Part shown: positions 12,055 through 21,268 of the stretch, piece by piece
How the letters are laid out: each line of letters starts with the position of its first letter
How positions within the stretch are numbered: the first letter of the stretch is position 1
NCBI GenBank assembly: GCA_015499995.1
Contig: JADNRV010000127.1
Location: 62,001 to 126,000, forward strand
Length of the DNA stretch: 64,000 nucleotides
Direction: 5' to 3'
DNA from: Flammula alnicola
Taxonomy: Eukaryota > Basidiomycota > Agaricomycetes > Agaricales > Strophariaceae
The notes under the pieces: model-generated
What the model was told of the DNA's origin: nothing
What the model saw: the letters and a program-made list of their open reading frames with translations, nothing else
Database searches by the model: none
Program-made: the position numbers and the translations under genes

Positions 12055-12421
12055 TCAGATTGCTCGTGAACGATGGATGTTTGATGTTTGATGAATGTTG
12101 AAGTTGGGGGCAGTGTATAAATTTAATAGAGTGGCGGCAGGGATGCCTACTTGTATGGAGGTTGCTACTCTAGCGAGGCTGTCGACGCCTGAGTAGGGAG
12201 AGAAATGAGAATTGATTGAGTGTCAATGGAAAACATACGTACCGACATGTCTCGTTGACGAGAACACGAGGATCAAAGTGGGCACATCATGTCCGAGACG
12301 TCGTATAATAATATCGATGAGGTTAGTGATTGGAAGGCCCGTCGGATCACGGCCATCTGTGGGTATGTTTAAGGCGGTTTTGATAAATGGGTTGTCTTGG
12401 CTCTCGGACGACGCTGCCTCG
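12055..12421 (-). CDS. Two spliced exons of an unrecognised protein (C-terminal part)
   Basis: Minus-strand exons about 12243-12421 and 12055-12188 join through a good 54-nt intron (donor GTACGTATG, acceptor CTACTCAG). They give a continuous reading with segments NLIDIIIRRLGHDVPTLIL and VDSLARVATSIQVGIP before a stop at 12055-12057. The upstream end is unclear: a stop lies just 5' of the first exon in the same frame, so either another acceptor is used or the gene is broken. No family recognised. Confidence 0.3.
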
Positions 12422-12962
12422 TTTTATCTGATAGGGAGAAAGTGCAGAGTCAGGTGGTCAGTAACCGGAACATGATGACATGCTAAGTGCTTTCACAGAA
12501 CATACAACGATGCAGACGACGTGGACTGCACGAGAACGTCGAAGTTCGAGTTGCGATGCGACCATCACTAGCCTGAGTGGATTACTGTGGGCAGACGCGG
12601 TGTCAGTGGGTGACGGAGGGTATGCGATAGTCCGAGTGGGCGGGGACACCGGACACGAGTGGATGTGGGTGGATGCCGGCCAGCCGAAAGTGCGATTCTC
12701 CTCGGCATAAAGCCTGCGAGCTCAAGCGTGGGAATGAGATATGTTTGAGTCAGCAAAAGAGTCTGATCATCCGTTCGTCCGTTGTTTCTTACTCGCTCTT
12801 TCCTTCATTCCGTCGTATCACTTTTGTCAGCGCTAATGGCACGACTCGGGGCAGCTTGGTAAGCACTTTCTTGTCCTCCGTTCTCCTCCTTATGTTATGT
12901 TTTTGTCTTACCCCGCCTTCTTTTCTTTATCCTCTCCCCCCATCTCCCCCTCGTGCTGCACC

Positions 12963-14298
12963 ATGCGCTGTCGATACAACAGGACTGCCTCTGCACTTAT
13001 CACTCTCTTCGGAGCAGCTACCAATGCAATCCTCACCGTCCAAATCCTAGCCGCATGGCGCTCCGTCAAATGGGAACCCGAGAGCGAGTGGGAGTCATCA
13101 GGCGACAAGTGGCAGCTCACAGGCGTACAGGTCATCTGGGGCCTCCTCTCCATATACTTTGCATCCGCCGCCGCGGTCTGTGCAGTAGGCCTCTACGGTG
13201 TCCTCAAGGTGCGTCCGATCCTCTTTCTCCTCTTTCGTGCATATGTCTTACATTCGTGCCTTGTCCATTTCTTAACGCCACAGCACAAACCCTCGCATGT
13301 CCGGTTCTACCGTGATTACTCCATCGCAGACTTCTCCTTCTGCGCCATCTTCACCGCCCTGGCGACGTACGGGGCCTTCCTCAGCCCTGCCCGCGCCGGC
13401 GTGTGCGAGGAGTTCTCCCACCACCCCGAGCTCATGCGCGACATGCTCGAGGTCGGGCTCAACATCGAGAACTGCGAGCTCTGGCTCGAAAGGGCGGTCT
13501 TTGCGGGCCTCGCCTTTTTGGTCGTTATCATGGCCATACGCGTGAGTTCTTTTTTCGTCTTTTTCGTCATGGCTTTTCTCGTCGAGAAAGAGACGAAGGG
13601 CCTCGCCCACAGCGCGTTGTTTGTTGCATTCATGCATTCAGGGCCCGGTTACGTATACCCGCTGACTATTCATTGATACTCATCGCATTTTTTCCTAATT
13701 CCAGTTGCACTTCCTCCTCGCCGTGTCGAGCTACTACTCGCACCTCGTGAGACACCGCAGCCACCACCAGCGCAGCGCGTCCTGTTCGGCGTCGCTCTCC
13801 GCCGCGTGCATGTCAACGTCATCACTCTCGACATCGTCAGGATCAGGATCGGCAGCAGCGTCCACGCACTCCCTACTACTCTCCACCACGACTTCGCACT
13901 CGATGCAGCGTATCCTTGTGCTGCCTAGCAACAGCAAGCCGAGCGGCCCCAATGGAGATTTGGAGAGCGGGGTGGAGATGGTCTACGCGCCTGTGCCACG
14001 ACACACGCTGCCGAGGGAGCTCCAGGAGCAGGCGGCGGAGGCGTGGATGTCGACGCCGTCTGGACCGTCCAACACCACCTCTTCCTCCTCGTCGACAAGC
14101 ACCACGACTTCACCATCGCCTCACCACCACCGACGACACCACCACCACCATAGTCACAGCCACAGCCACCACCGACATCGCAGTGCGTCGAGGGAGACGA
14201 CGGGCCGCATCAAGTTGGATATTGGGCCTGGGGAGGGCCTTTTGCCGTTGTACGCGGATGTGGTGGCGCAGGAGGTGGAGGCGGATGTGAAGGAGTAA
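12963..14298 (+). CDS. Four-TM membrane protein with Ser-rich, His-rich cytosolic tail
   Basis: Exons 12963-13208, 13284-13541 and 13705-14298 close in frame (365 aa). The first half has four hydrophobic segments (about residues 9-30, 56-84, 100-120 and 145-185), in a layout reminiscent of small fungal tetraspan proteins. The second half is low complexity: a Ser/Thr-rich stretch, then a run dominated by His alternating with Ser and Arg, before an ordinary C-terminus. Histidine clusters of this type can bind metal ions, but that is inference. A pyrimidine-rich leader precedes the start, and T-rich sequence follows the stop. Family and function unknown. Confidence 0.8.
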
Positions 14299-14880
14299 AG
14301 GGTGGTTGGTGATGTGTACTGTATATTTTTTTTTTCTTTTTCTTCTCTTTTTTCTTCTCTTTTCTTTGGTGTCTCTCTCGCACTTTTTTTGATTTCTAAT
14401 TTCTAATTTTTATGAGAGAGCACACGTCACGTATTTACCTCTCTGGCTCGCTCTCTGAGCATCTCTTCCAGCCGTCTATCCATACCATCCTCCTGGCATC
14501 CATCCGCCTACCACACTCACTCCTTTATTTTATTTATTTTTTTACCTCTCTCTCTTTACATCGCATTCCGCATTTTGCATTCTGCATTTCTTACTTGCGT
14601 TTTCATGACCCTTTTTTTGCCCCGTGTTTTTTACGACTCACTCGATCCATCCCACTCGTCGACAAGCTCTTTTGTGTAAACTTGAATTGATTGCCGCTTT
14701 TTTTTTTTTTTTGGATAGCTATATTATATATTACATTGTGTAGTTTGCTTGATGTCTTTGGGTTTGGGTTGAGTTCGAGTGAGGCGGTGAAAGGGTGAGT
14801 GGAGGTCTCCTCAACGCCTTCCTTCCGACAAACGATGTCTGACGTGAGCCATGACGATAATTCGGCCCGCCAAACTGTCG
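14299..14880. other. 3' UTR and intergenic, T-rich
   Basis: Long pyrimidine and poly-T tracts (for example 14328-14360 and 14698-14713) follow the four-TM gene. No gene seen. Confidence 0.5.
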
Positions 14881-15250
14881 TAATTCTGGAGTTCTGACGT
14901 CAATTCTCCTACGTCAGCGCTTGTAGCACACGTCATCCTGTTTACGATTCGGATGGGAAGCCGCAGAAGCGCAAAACTCGATTTCTGCACAAGGCCATCA
15001 CCGTGACATATTCTCCTTCTGCCTCCCTCTTCCCCGCACTGCGCAGCATACCACGGAGGTGTTGTCTACCCCGCGATCGGGGGTGGTGAGCGCTGGCCTG
15101 TGATCTTCTTCTTTTGATCGTGACTGCTTTGGATGTTTTGCCTGTGGAGGCCTTTCGACTCGGATCTGTCAACCGGGATTGCGCTTTTGTTGAGTTGTCG
15201 AACTCTGGACAGTGGAGATGTACGTGTATCGATGCAGCTTGCAAGCAGTG
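14881..15250. repeat. Left direct repeat flanking the MNT-HEPN-like gene
   Basis: Co-linear with 16511-16856 in the same orientation. Shared blocks include the CRE-containing inverted repeat, TTCCCCGCACTGCGCAGCAT, CCCGCGATCG, GCGCTGGCCTG, TGACTGCTTTGGAT and a shared GTTGAGTTGTCG...GGACAGTGG stretch. It ends about 170 bp from the gene stop. The right copy covers the gene's own upstream region, so this looks like a second promoter copy left by a tandem duplication. Just beyond, 15250-15320 is rich in AGCGCTGAGCGCT words. Confidence 0.85.
14894..14917. promoter_or_regulatory. CRE-type inverted repeat, left copy
   Basis: CTGACGT and ACGTCAG arms face each other across about 10 bases and include a perfect TGACGTCA, the ATF/CREB-type bZIP site. 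The same 24-bp arrangement is kept exactly at 16523-16546 although the surrounding repeat has diverged. Confidence 0.5.
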
Positions 15251-15418
15251 AGCGCTAGTGATCGCTGAGCGCTGAGTACTGAGTGGTGGCGACGGGGTCT
15301 GAGCGCTGAGCGCTTCATGCCTTCGTAATATTGAATCGATATTCGTGTCAGAGATTGGCGATCAATATTGAAATCGCCTCTCAGACTCCTCACGTACCGG
15401 GCATATATAGAGAAAAGA

Positions 15419-16363
15419 TCATCGGATGATGTCGTTGTACATACTATTGTCAACTTCACCCCCTTCCTCAAATCTGTCTGCCAGTTTTTTGGATGCTACT
15501 ATATGGCGGATGTAGTTTCGTCCGCCTACCGCACAACCTGCCTCAAAGGCCCACATAGTGGATGAGCTGGGCTGGATGCAATCCCATATCTTTCTCCAAA
15601 CCGGAGCCGCCGCTCCTGTGGTAACATCTGGTTGAACCTGATCGAGGAGAGCGCGGATTTTTTCAGCGTGTTCAAAGGCCAATGAGACTAACATAGTACG
15701 CATGGGATGATGGAGGGGGTGAATATCCAGCAAGTTGACGACCTTCCTGAGCTCGTCAACGCACTCCTGGCGCGCGGCCTGTTGGGCAGGGCGAATGAAA
15801 TCCTATACATACACAGACAATTTTGGCGCCAGAGTAACTTAGCATCAGGTCGATAAGTAAATACCTCGTATGTCTTCAAGCTTGCGACTTGTTTCTTGAT
15901 TTTTTCTACCGCTTGGGCGATAAGATTGAGCCGTTTGAGGCCATCATCGAGGTAGTCCACTGCCTCCCGACGAAGATGTTCGACATCTGCACGATTTCCA
16001 TAAACTGAACGGCTCGAAAGAAGGGCTTCGAGACGGACGTGGCCCCAGGCCCAATCCGGTCCTTGCCAGATACACATCAGGGAGATTTCGCGCCCACAGG
16101 CCTCCGCAAGGTCTAGAGAGCCTCAGAGATAACCAGAGCAATTGGTCAAGGGAAGTGAGCACACTTTCACGCAGGTCTATAGGTTCACCAGAGCGCTCAT
16201 GCTCCTTCAGGACGATGAGGATATCGACGTCGGATTCTTCGTGGGCACGATTCCGGGCCACGGAACCGAAGACGCCTGCCCAAAGTATGTCCTCTTGATA
16301 GTCCTTGTTCTGCCAGACGGGAGCCATACGTTTGCGCATTTGATCGAAGGTGGGAACGGACAT
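15419..16363 (-). CDS. Single-chain MNT nucleotidyltransferase with C-terminal HEPN-like helical domain
   Basis: Exons 16165-16363, 15865-16112 and 15419-15802 close in frame (276 aa). An upstream in-frame start at 16471 would add 36 residues. Residues 25-50 carry the minimal-nucleotidyltransferase signature: G33-S34, exactly ten residues, then D45-V-D47 (GSX10DXD). A conserved WQGPDWAWGHVRLE block follows. The C-terminal half is all-helical with R244-N-Y-I-R-H249, which fits the HEPN RX4-6H motif. In bacteria, separate MntA and HepT proteins with these motifs form a toxin-antitoxin pair, MntA adenylylating HepT. Here both would be one polypeptide. HepT's following H-X-Y tyrosine is not kept (valine). 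The HEPN call is inference from motif and helix content; nuclease activity is not shown. Confidence 0.75.
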
Positions 16364-16510
16364 GGTGGAAAGTCGACGGTGGGTGCTTGAATAGGGGAGA
16401 GAATAAGTTACAGATGGGTGAATCCTGAGTCGTCCGAGGATAAAGCGTGGATTCATGCCACAAAGGTTCACTTGAAAGCTTTCATACCTTTGAGGCGGAC
16501 GCTGGGACTG

Positions 16511-16856
16511 GTATTCTGGAGTCTGACGTCAATTCTCCTACGTCAGCGCTCGTCGGAGTCTCGGATGGGAAACCGGCAGGGCGGCACAAAACTCGAATTC
16601 TTCGCAAGGCCTTTATATCCTCCTTCTGCCTCCTCTTCCCCGCACTGCGCAGCATACTAGGTGTTCTCTGCCCCGCGATCGAGGGTGTTAAGCGCTGGCC
16701 TGCGATCTTCTTTTGATCATGACTGCTTTGGATATTTTTGCCTGTGTAGGCCTTAAATTCGATCTGTCGGCCACGTGGTGATATGCCCCATGCGCTGTTG
16801 AGTTGTCGAACTCTGGACAGTGGTGATGCACATGTATCGATGCAGCTTGCAAGGCG
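16511..16856. repeat. Right direct repeat, upstream of the MNT-HEPN-like gene
   Basis: Direct-orientation partner of 14881-15250, about 1.62 kb away. It begins about 150 bp upstream of the gene start, so it probably contains the gene's promoter. The copies differ by small indels and substitutions, pointing to an old duplication. Confidence 0.85.
16523..16546. promoter_or_regulatory. CRE-type inverted repeat upstream of the MNT-HEPN-like gene
   Basis: Identical 24-bp arrangement to 14894-14917, with a TGACGTCA core and facing CTGACGT/ACGTCAG arms, located 160-183 bp before the start codon at 16363. A stress-responsive bZIP factor is a plausible binder; this is inference from the core motif. 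Confidence 0.5.
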
Positions 16857-17272
16857 TGAGTGCTGAGTGATGGCGACGGGTCAATGGCTGATGGCTCCTC
16901 TAAGCAGTGAGATTCGGAATAGGAACAGTTACCCGTCGCGCCGGCGGGTTGAAACCCCTCCCATTACACGTTACGCCTGCCCCTCCTTGCCCTTGAATTT
17001 CGCTGTGAAGTAATCGTTACCAAATTTTAAAGGCGCCAACCAGCATCTCAAATTCAGGCGGTGGTTTGGGATATTCAACCAGGACCGTATGTGGTGATTA
17101 AAATTCTACTTATTTCGTAAATTTATATCTAGTGTCTCCGAGCTCCAGATATTCTTCAAGTCCAAGGAATACTTTTTCTAAGGCATCGAATGTGTCTTGT
17201 ACTGACTCCAATAAGAAAGTGTCTGTCTAGACAAAAATGTAATCGAAGGGCGTTCGAGGACGTTCAAGGCGG
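16857..17272. other. Intergenic, nothing recognised
   Basis: No gene, repeat or RNA recognised between the right direct repeat and the end of the first F-box gene. Confidence 0.5.
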
Positions 17273-18521
17273 TCAAATAATATCATGATAATTAGCAGGA
17301 ACTCGAATATCCAAAGAAACGAGAAGACTTTTAGAGCGATTTAAGAGCGATTCGAGTTCGTCCTTGGGGAAATGGGTTGATAGAGTTAAGTCGAAGACAA
17401 ATGATTCGAGGGACGGAAGGTCAAGGAAGCCGATCAATTTGGATAGATGTGGAGCATAGAGGTCTTTCGAGGTGCTGATATACAGATGTTTGAGCGAAGT
17501 ATGGATAACACGCGTGGGCGGCTCGTGGATGAAGTCTTCGATGGAAGTCTGGTCGACATGACGAAACCTGCCAGTCACCAATCTCTTGGCGGAGCAGAGG
17601 ACATTCAATACATCATCTGCCAGGCTACGATAGCTTTCAAAAAAGGTAAGAATATCCCATTGCACGTAAACGTCCGAAATGTCGACGTTATAGTTGATTT
17701 CTAATTGGCGGAGGGAAGGAGTTTCGAGCAAGGAGAATGGAGCCTTGCGGTAAAGCACAGGCATCAGCCGAAGGGTTTTGAGCCTTGGGGCACACTTGAG
17801 ATCGCCAATAAGGTAGCGGTTGTAATGCATATCGGAAAATAATGCTAGGCTACGCCAGCGGTGGGCGTATTGTCGCAACACGTCGAGGGAAGGTAAGCAA
17901 TATTCCCGGAGCTTCACCTGTCCGCGTTTTGGGAAGTCCGTGAAAAGGCTGATAGAGAGTGGAAGCTCGCCTGAACGGTCGAGCCATTGTTTCACTAATT
18001 CTGCCTGCGAGCCTAGGTGGTCAAAATCCGACAACAAAATGTTTATGCACGCCCAAAGTCGTGGGGTTGCGAATGCGATCTCCCGCCAGGTTTTGCAAAC
18101 AGCAGCGAGGAGCAGCGGAGGAGACCAATGGGCTTTATCGTGAGGGTTATCGGACAGAAAATAGACATTTATGCTCTCAACGTAGAGCGTAAAAATGTGT
18201 GATGCGATTTCGGAAGGGAGGCCATGAACGAGAGGGTTGTGATGATGGTTAACTTGGGTCTTCAACGCACGTCTTTTTTCAATGAGATTGGCAAGTTTAC
18301 GATCTATGATATCAGCTATCACCGCGTCTAATTCTGCGAGCTTCGCGCACGCATCGCAGGGTTGTCCGGAAGAAACTGAACATTCATGTGGGTCATAGTC
18401 GGATAATGATTCCAACATGGTTTTTTGAGATTTCTGCGCAAAGAAGATGGGTTCAGGCATATAAACTTGTAAAAAACGAAACAGAATAACTACTAACCGG
18501 ATCTGGTGCAATTGATGACAT
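17273..18521 (-). CDS. F-box protein paralogue 1, C-terminally truncated
   Basis: Exons 18498-18521 and 17273-18433 (394 aa). An acidic and Cys-containing N-terminus (YDPHECSVSS, CDACAKL) is followed by a charged helix, then the F-box segment LPSEIASHIFTLYVES and CKTWREIAFATPRLW. LRR-like strands of the agaricomycete F-box type come next. F-box proteins act as substrate adaptors of SCF ubiquitin ligases through Skp1. Compared with the copy at 40.7 kb, about 130 C-terminal residues are missing: the match stops at DIRVPAN. The first exon also differs, encoding MSSIAPDP rather than MAPAL. Possibly functional as a shortened form; otherwise a decaying duplicate. Confidence 0.8.
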
Positions 18522-19123
18522 CTCAGTACTCAGTACTGACTAGAGACAGTGGAAGCTGCAAGCAAAAAAGCAAAACAAATGTCTAAAAATCGTGGGAAGG
18601 AGAGACATGCGGCAGCGTCGGCAAGCGCCTCTCTTAGTGCAGATGAATTGTATGATAAATAAATCAAGTATATGCACATTTGGGTTGGAATATCTACGCA
18701 GTAATGACAAATGAAATGCAATACAGTGTATGGGGGGTGTATTAATATGCCCCAACAACAACACTGCAGAAAATTCTCCATACGATGCAAAATATATACT
18801 ATATAAGGATCTGTACGCGCTAGGCGCCGCTGCGATGTGTTTTGTGCGCGGACAGGGCCACGGCTTGCAGGGTTAATAGACTTCCTTTATTCGGGTCAAT
18901 ATTCGAATAGTCGAAGTTGAGCCCAACACCGCAATGAAACTGAAGCTAATACAACGCAATTGCCTCTCTACTAATTTCAGTAGGGGTGGTGCTGATGGTA
19001 GCGGGAGATGGGTGTTAGATATCGACGGTTTGCACAGGACTGCTGAATACGTACACAGAGATGACGAAGCAAAAAAAAAAACATTAAGCAATCCAAGAAG
19101 ATAAAAGACAACGACCAGATGAA
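18522..19123. other. Spacer between tandem F-box copies
   Basis: Part next to 19123 matches the 3' flank of the F-box copy at 40.7 kb (poly-T run, then GCTTCGTCATCTCTGTGTA on the minus strand), so the duplicated unit extends past the stop. No other gene is seen. Confidence 0.55.
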
Positions 19124-20851
19124 TTAGAGCCCATGGTGACTTAATGATAGTTGGATCAAGTCCCGAACGAGCCCTCCCTCATTGCTCAGTATTTCGATAT
19201 TGACTCCCGCTTCCCGAATTCGCGTCAAACTAAGGAGGTCATCCCTATCGATATAGTCGCCCGGTCGCATATACGCTCTGCCAGGGAAAGTGAGGCCCAT
19301 ACAGCGTAATCTCCGTTTTCTCTTGATCCCGGCAGACATCGTGTTGTCAAGGGGAGAATCAAGACATGGGCGTCGGATACCGACGTCTTGGACGGGTCCC
19401 TCGAGAATGCCCAGGAGAGAGCTCCACGCAAAGTTTCGAAATCCCGTGAAATGTAGAATTTCGAGACGAGGAAGAAACCCGAAGGGTATCCCCTTAGTCA
19501 CCGGCAGCTCAGCAGCAAGGTGATTGAGGAATTCGTTTGTCATTGTGTCGATATTACCGGAGACAGATGATATTGACAAATCTGTAATGCTGGGCAACTT
19601 TTCCAGAAGCTCGATTAAATCTTGATCGTTGGCAGGAACTCGAATATCCAAAGAGACGAGAGGAGTTTCAGAGCGAGCGAAGAGCGAGATAAGTTCATCC
19701 TTGGGGAAATAGGGTGATTGACTTGTGTCGAAGACAAATGATTCCACGGCCGGAATGTGAAGTAGGTTGATCAAATTGGATAGATATGGACTGAAGAGGG
19801 CTTGTCGGGAGCTGATATGCAAGTGCCTGAGTGAAGTATGCGTAACCCGTGTGGCCGATTTAAGGTCTTCGGAGGAAGCGCCGTCGACACAACGAAATCT
19901 GCCAGTAACCAATCTTTTGGCAGAGCAAAGGATCATCAACACTTGATCTATGCGGATGAAGTCACCTTCGAAAAACGTAAGAGTATCCCATTGCACTACA
20001 ACATCGGAAACCGGGATGTTGTCGTTGATTGTAAAATGGCGGAGGGAAGGAGTTTCGGGGAGGTGGAAGACACCACTTGTGCAATGGTCAGGAAGGAGGC
20101 GAATGGTTTCGAGCTTCGGAGCCTGCATGAGATCGCCAATGATATAGTGGCTGTAGCACATATCAGAATATAACGTTAAGCTATGCCAGCGGTGGGAATA
20201 TTGTCGGACGATGTCGAATAAAGGAAGAAAAGATTTCTCTTGCACTCGGAGGTGTCCTGGGAGCTCCATGGTAAGGCTTATAGACAGTGGAAGCTGGCCT
20301 GAACGGTCGAGCCATTGTTTCGCTAGTTGGGCCTGCGAGTCTAGGTGCCTACGATCATACAAAATGATGTTTGCGCATGCCCACAGTCGGGGCGTTGCGA
20401 GAACGATCTCCCGCCAGGTTTTGCAGACAGCGGCGAGGAGCAGCGGAGGAGACCAATCGGCTTTCTTGGAAGGTCGTTCGAACTCCCAACGGTCATTTAC
20501 GCTCTCGACGTAGAGCTAAAAATGTGTGATGCGATTTCAGAAGGGAGGCGGTGGATGAGAGGGTTGTGAGAGTGGTTAACTGCGGTCCTCAACGCACGTC
20601 GTTTTTCAAAGACGTCGGCGAGTTGGCGATCTATGATATCATCTATCGCCGCGTTTAATTCTGTGAGCTTCGCGCATGCGTTGCAGGGCTGTGTGGAAGA
20701 AACTGAACATTCATGTGGGTCATAGTCGGCTAATGATTCCAACATGGCTTTTCGATATTTCTGCGAAAAGAAAGTGGATTCGTGCAAAGTTCAGGCATAT
20801 AGGACTTATCAAAATCGAAACGGATTAAGTCCTCACCAGAGCTGGTGCCAT
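19124..20851 (-). pseudogene. F-box protein paralogue 2, single-base frameshift
   Basis: Exons 20837-20851 (MAPAL) and 19124-20760. It is full length and collinear with the 40.7-kb copy, including the N-terminal Cys motif, LPSEIASHIF, CKTWREIVLATPRLW, the LRR-like region and a shared C-terminus. One G (plus strand) is missing between 20516 and 20517 compared with both paralogues, so the frame breaks right after the F-box motif. The rest of the gene (19124-20515) is fully open, implying a recent lesion or a sequencing error. Compared with the 40.7-kb copy it keeps about eight extra residues (LPVTKGIPFG region). Promoter and 3' flank are conserved with the 40.7-kb copy, so these two are the closest pair. 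Confidence 0.8.
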
Positions 20852-21268
20852 CAATTGGAACGTAGAACAAAATTAATGTAGAAATTCTCAGCGTTAGAAT
20901 GAACTTAGTAACAGCGACGAGCGTGAAGTTTGAAAACAAACAATAACCTCAACATCACGTGGTTTTCCTGCATGACTGATTATTTATTATTTATTTTAAT
21001 ATTTAAGCACAGATGAAAGTCGGTAAAAGGAGCTCCGTGATTGCCGACATCCAATGATAGACGCGAAACGGGCGGACCGGACCGTTTTACAGAGACCAGT
21101 GACCACAACCTTAGATGATAGATCAAATAAATAACTTTCCGGCACAGACAACCTGACCGGATGCGTTTGCCAATCTCTTTCCGTTTTTCTGCTTCTTACT
21201 CTCTCCACAAACACCCGTGTATAAATTCTGTGACTTTTCTTCGATTCAATCAGCTTTCTCAACAAAGA
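20852..21268. promoter_or_regulatory. Divergent promoter region between F-box paralogue 2 and the ALDH gene
   Basis: A 417-bp spacer separates two divergent start codons. The F-box side (20852-20970) is conserved with the upstream region of the 40.7-kb copy; the ALDH side is pyrimidine-rich just before the start. Confidence 0.5.
20956..20961. promoter_or_regulatory. CACGTG box upstream of F-box paralogue 2
   Basis: CACGTG lies about 105 bp upstream of the start at 20851, inside a block (GGAAAACCACGTGATGTTGA on the minus strand) shared with the 40.7-kb copy. This suggests a conserved bHLH-type site. Confidence 0.45.

Noticed and set aside
13272..13637. Minus-strand ORF of 121 aa over the four-TM gene
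   Set aside because: Antisense shadow of exon 2; the sense protein has consistent TM segments and splice sites.
14881..16856. LTR retrotransposon with the direct repeats as LTRs
   Set aside because: Repeats do not show TG...CA ends or a TSD, and the interior encodes no gag, protease or reverse transcriptase.
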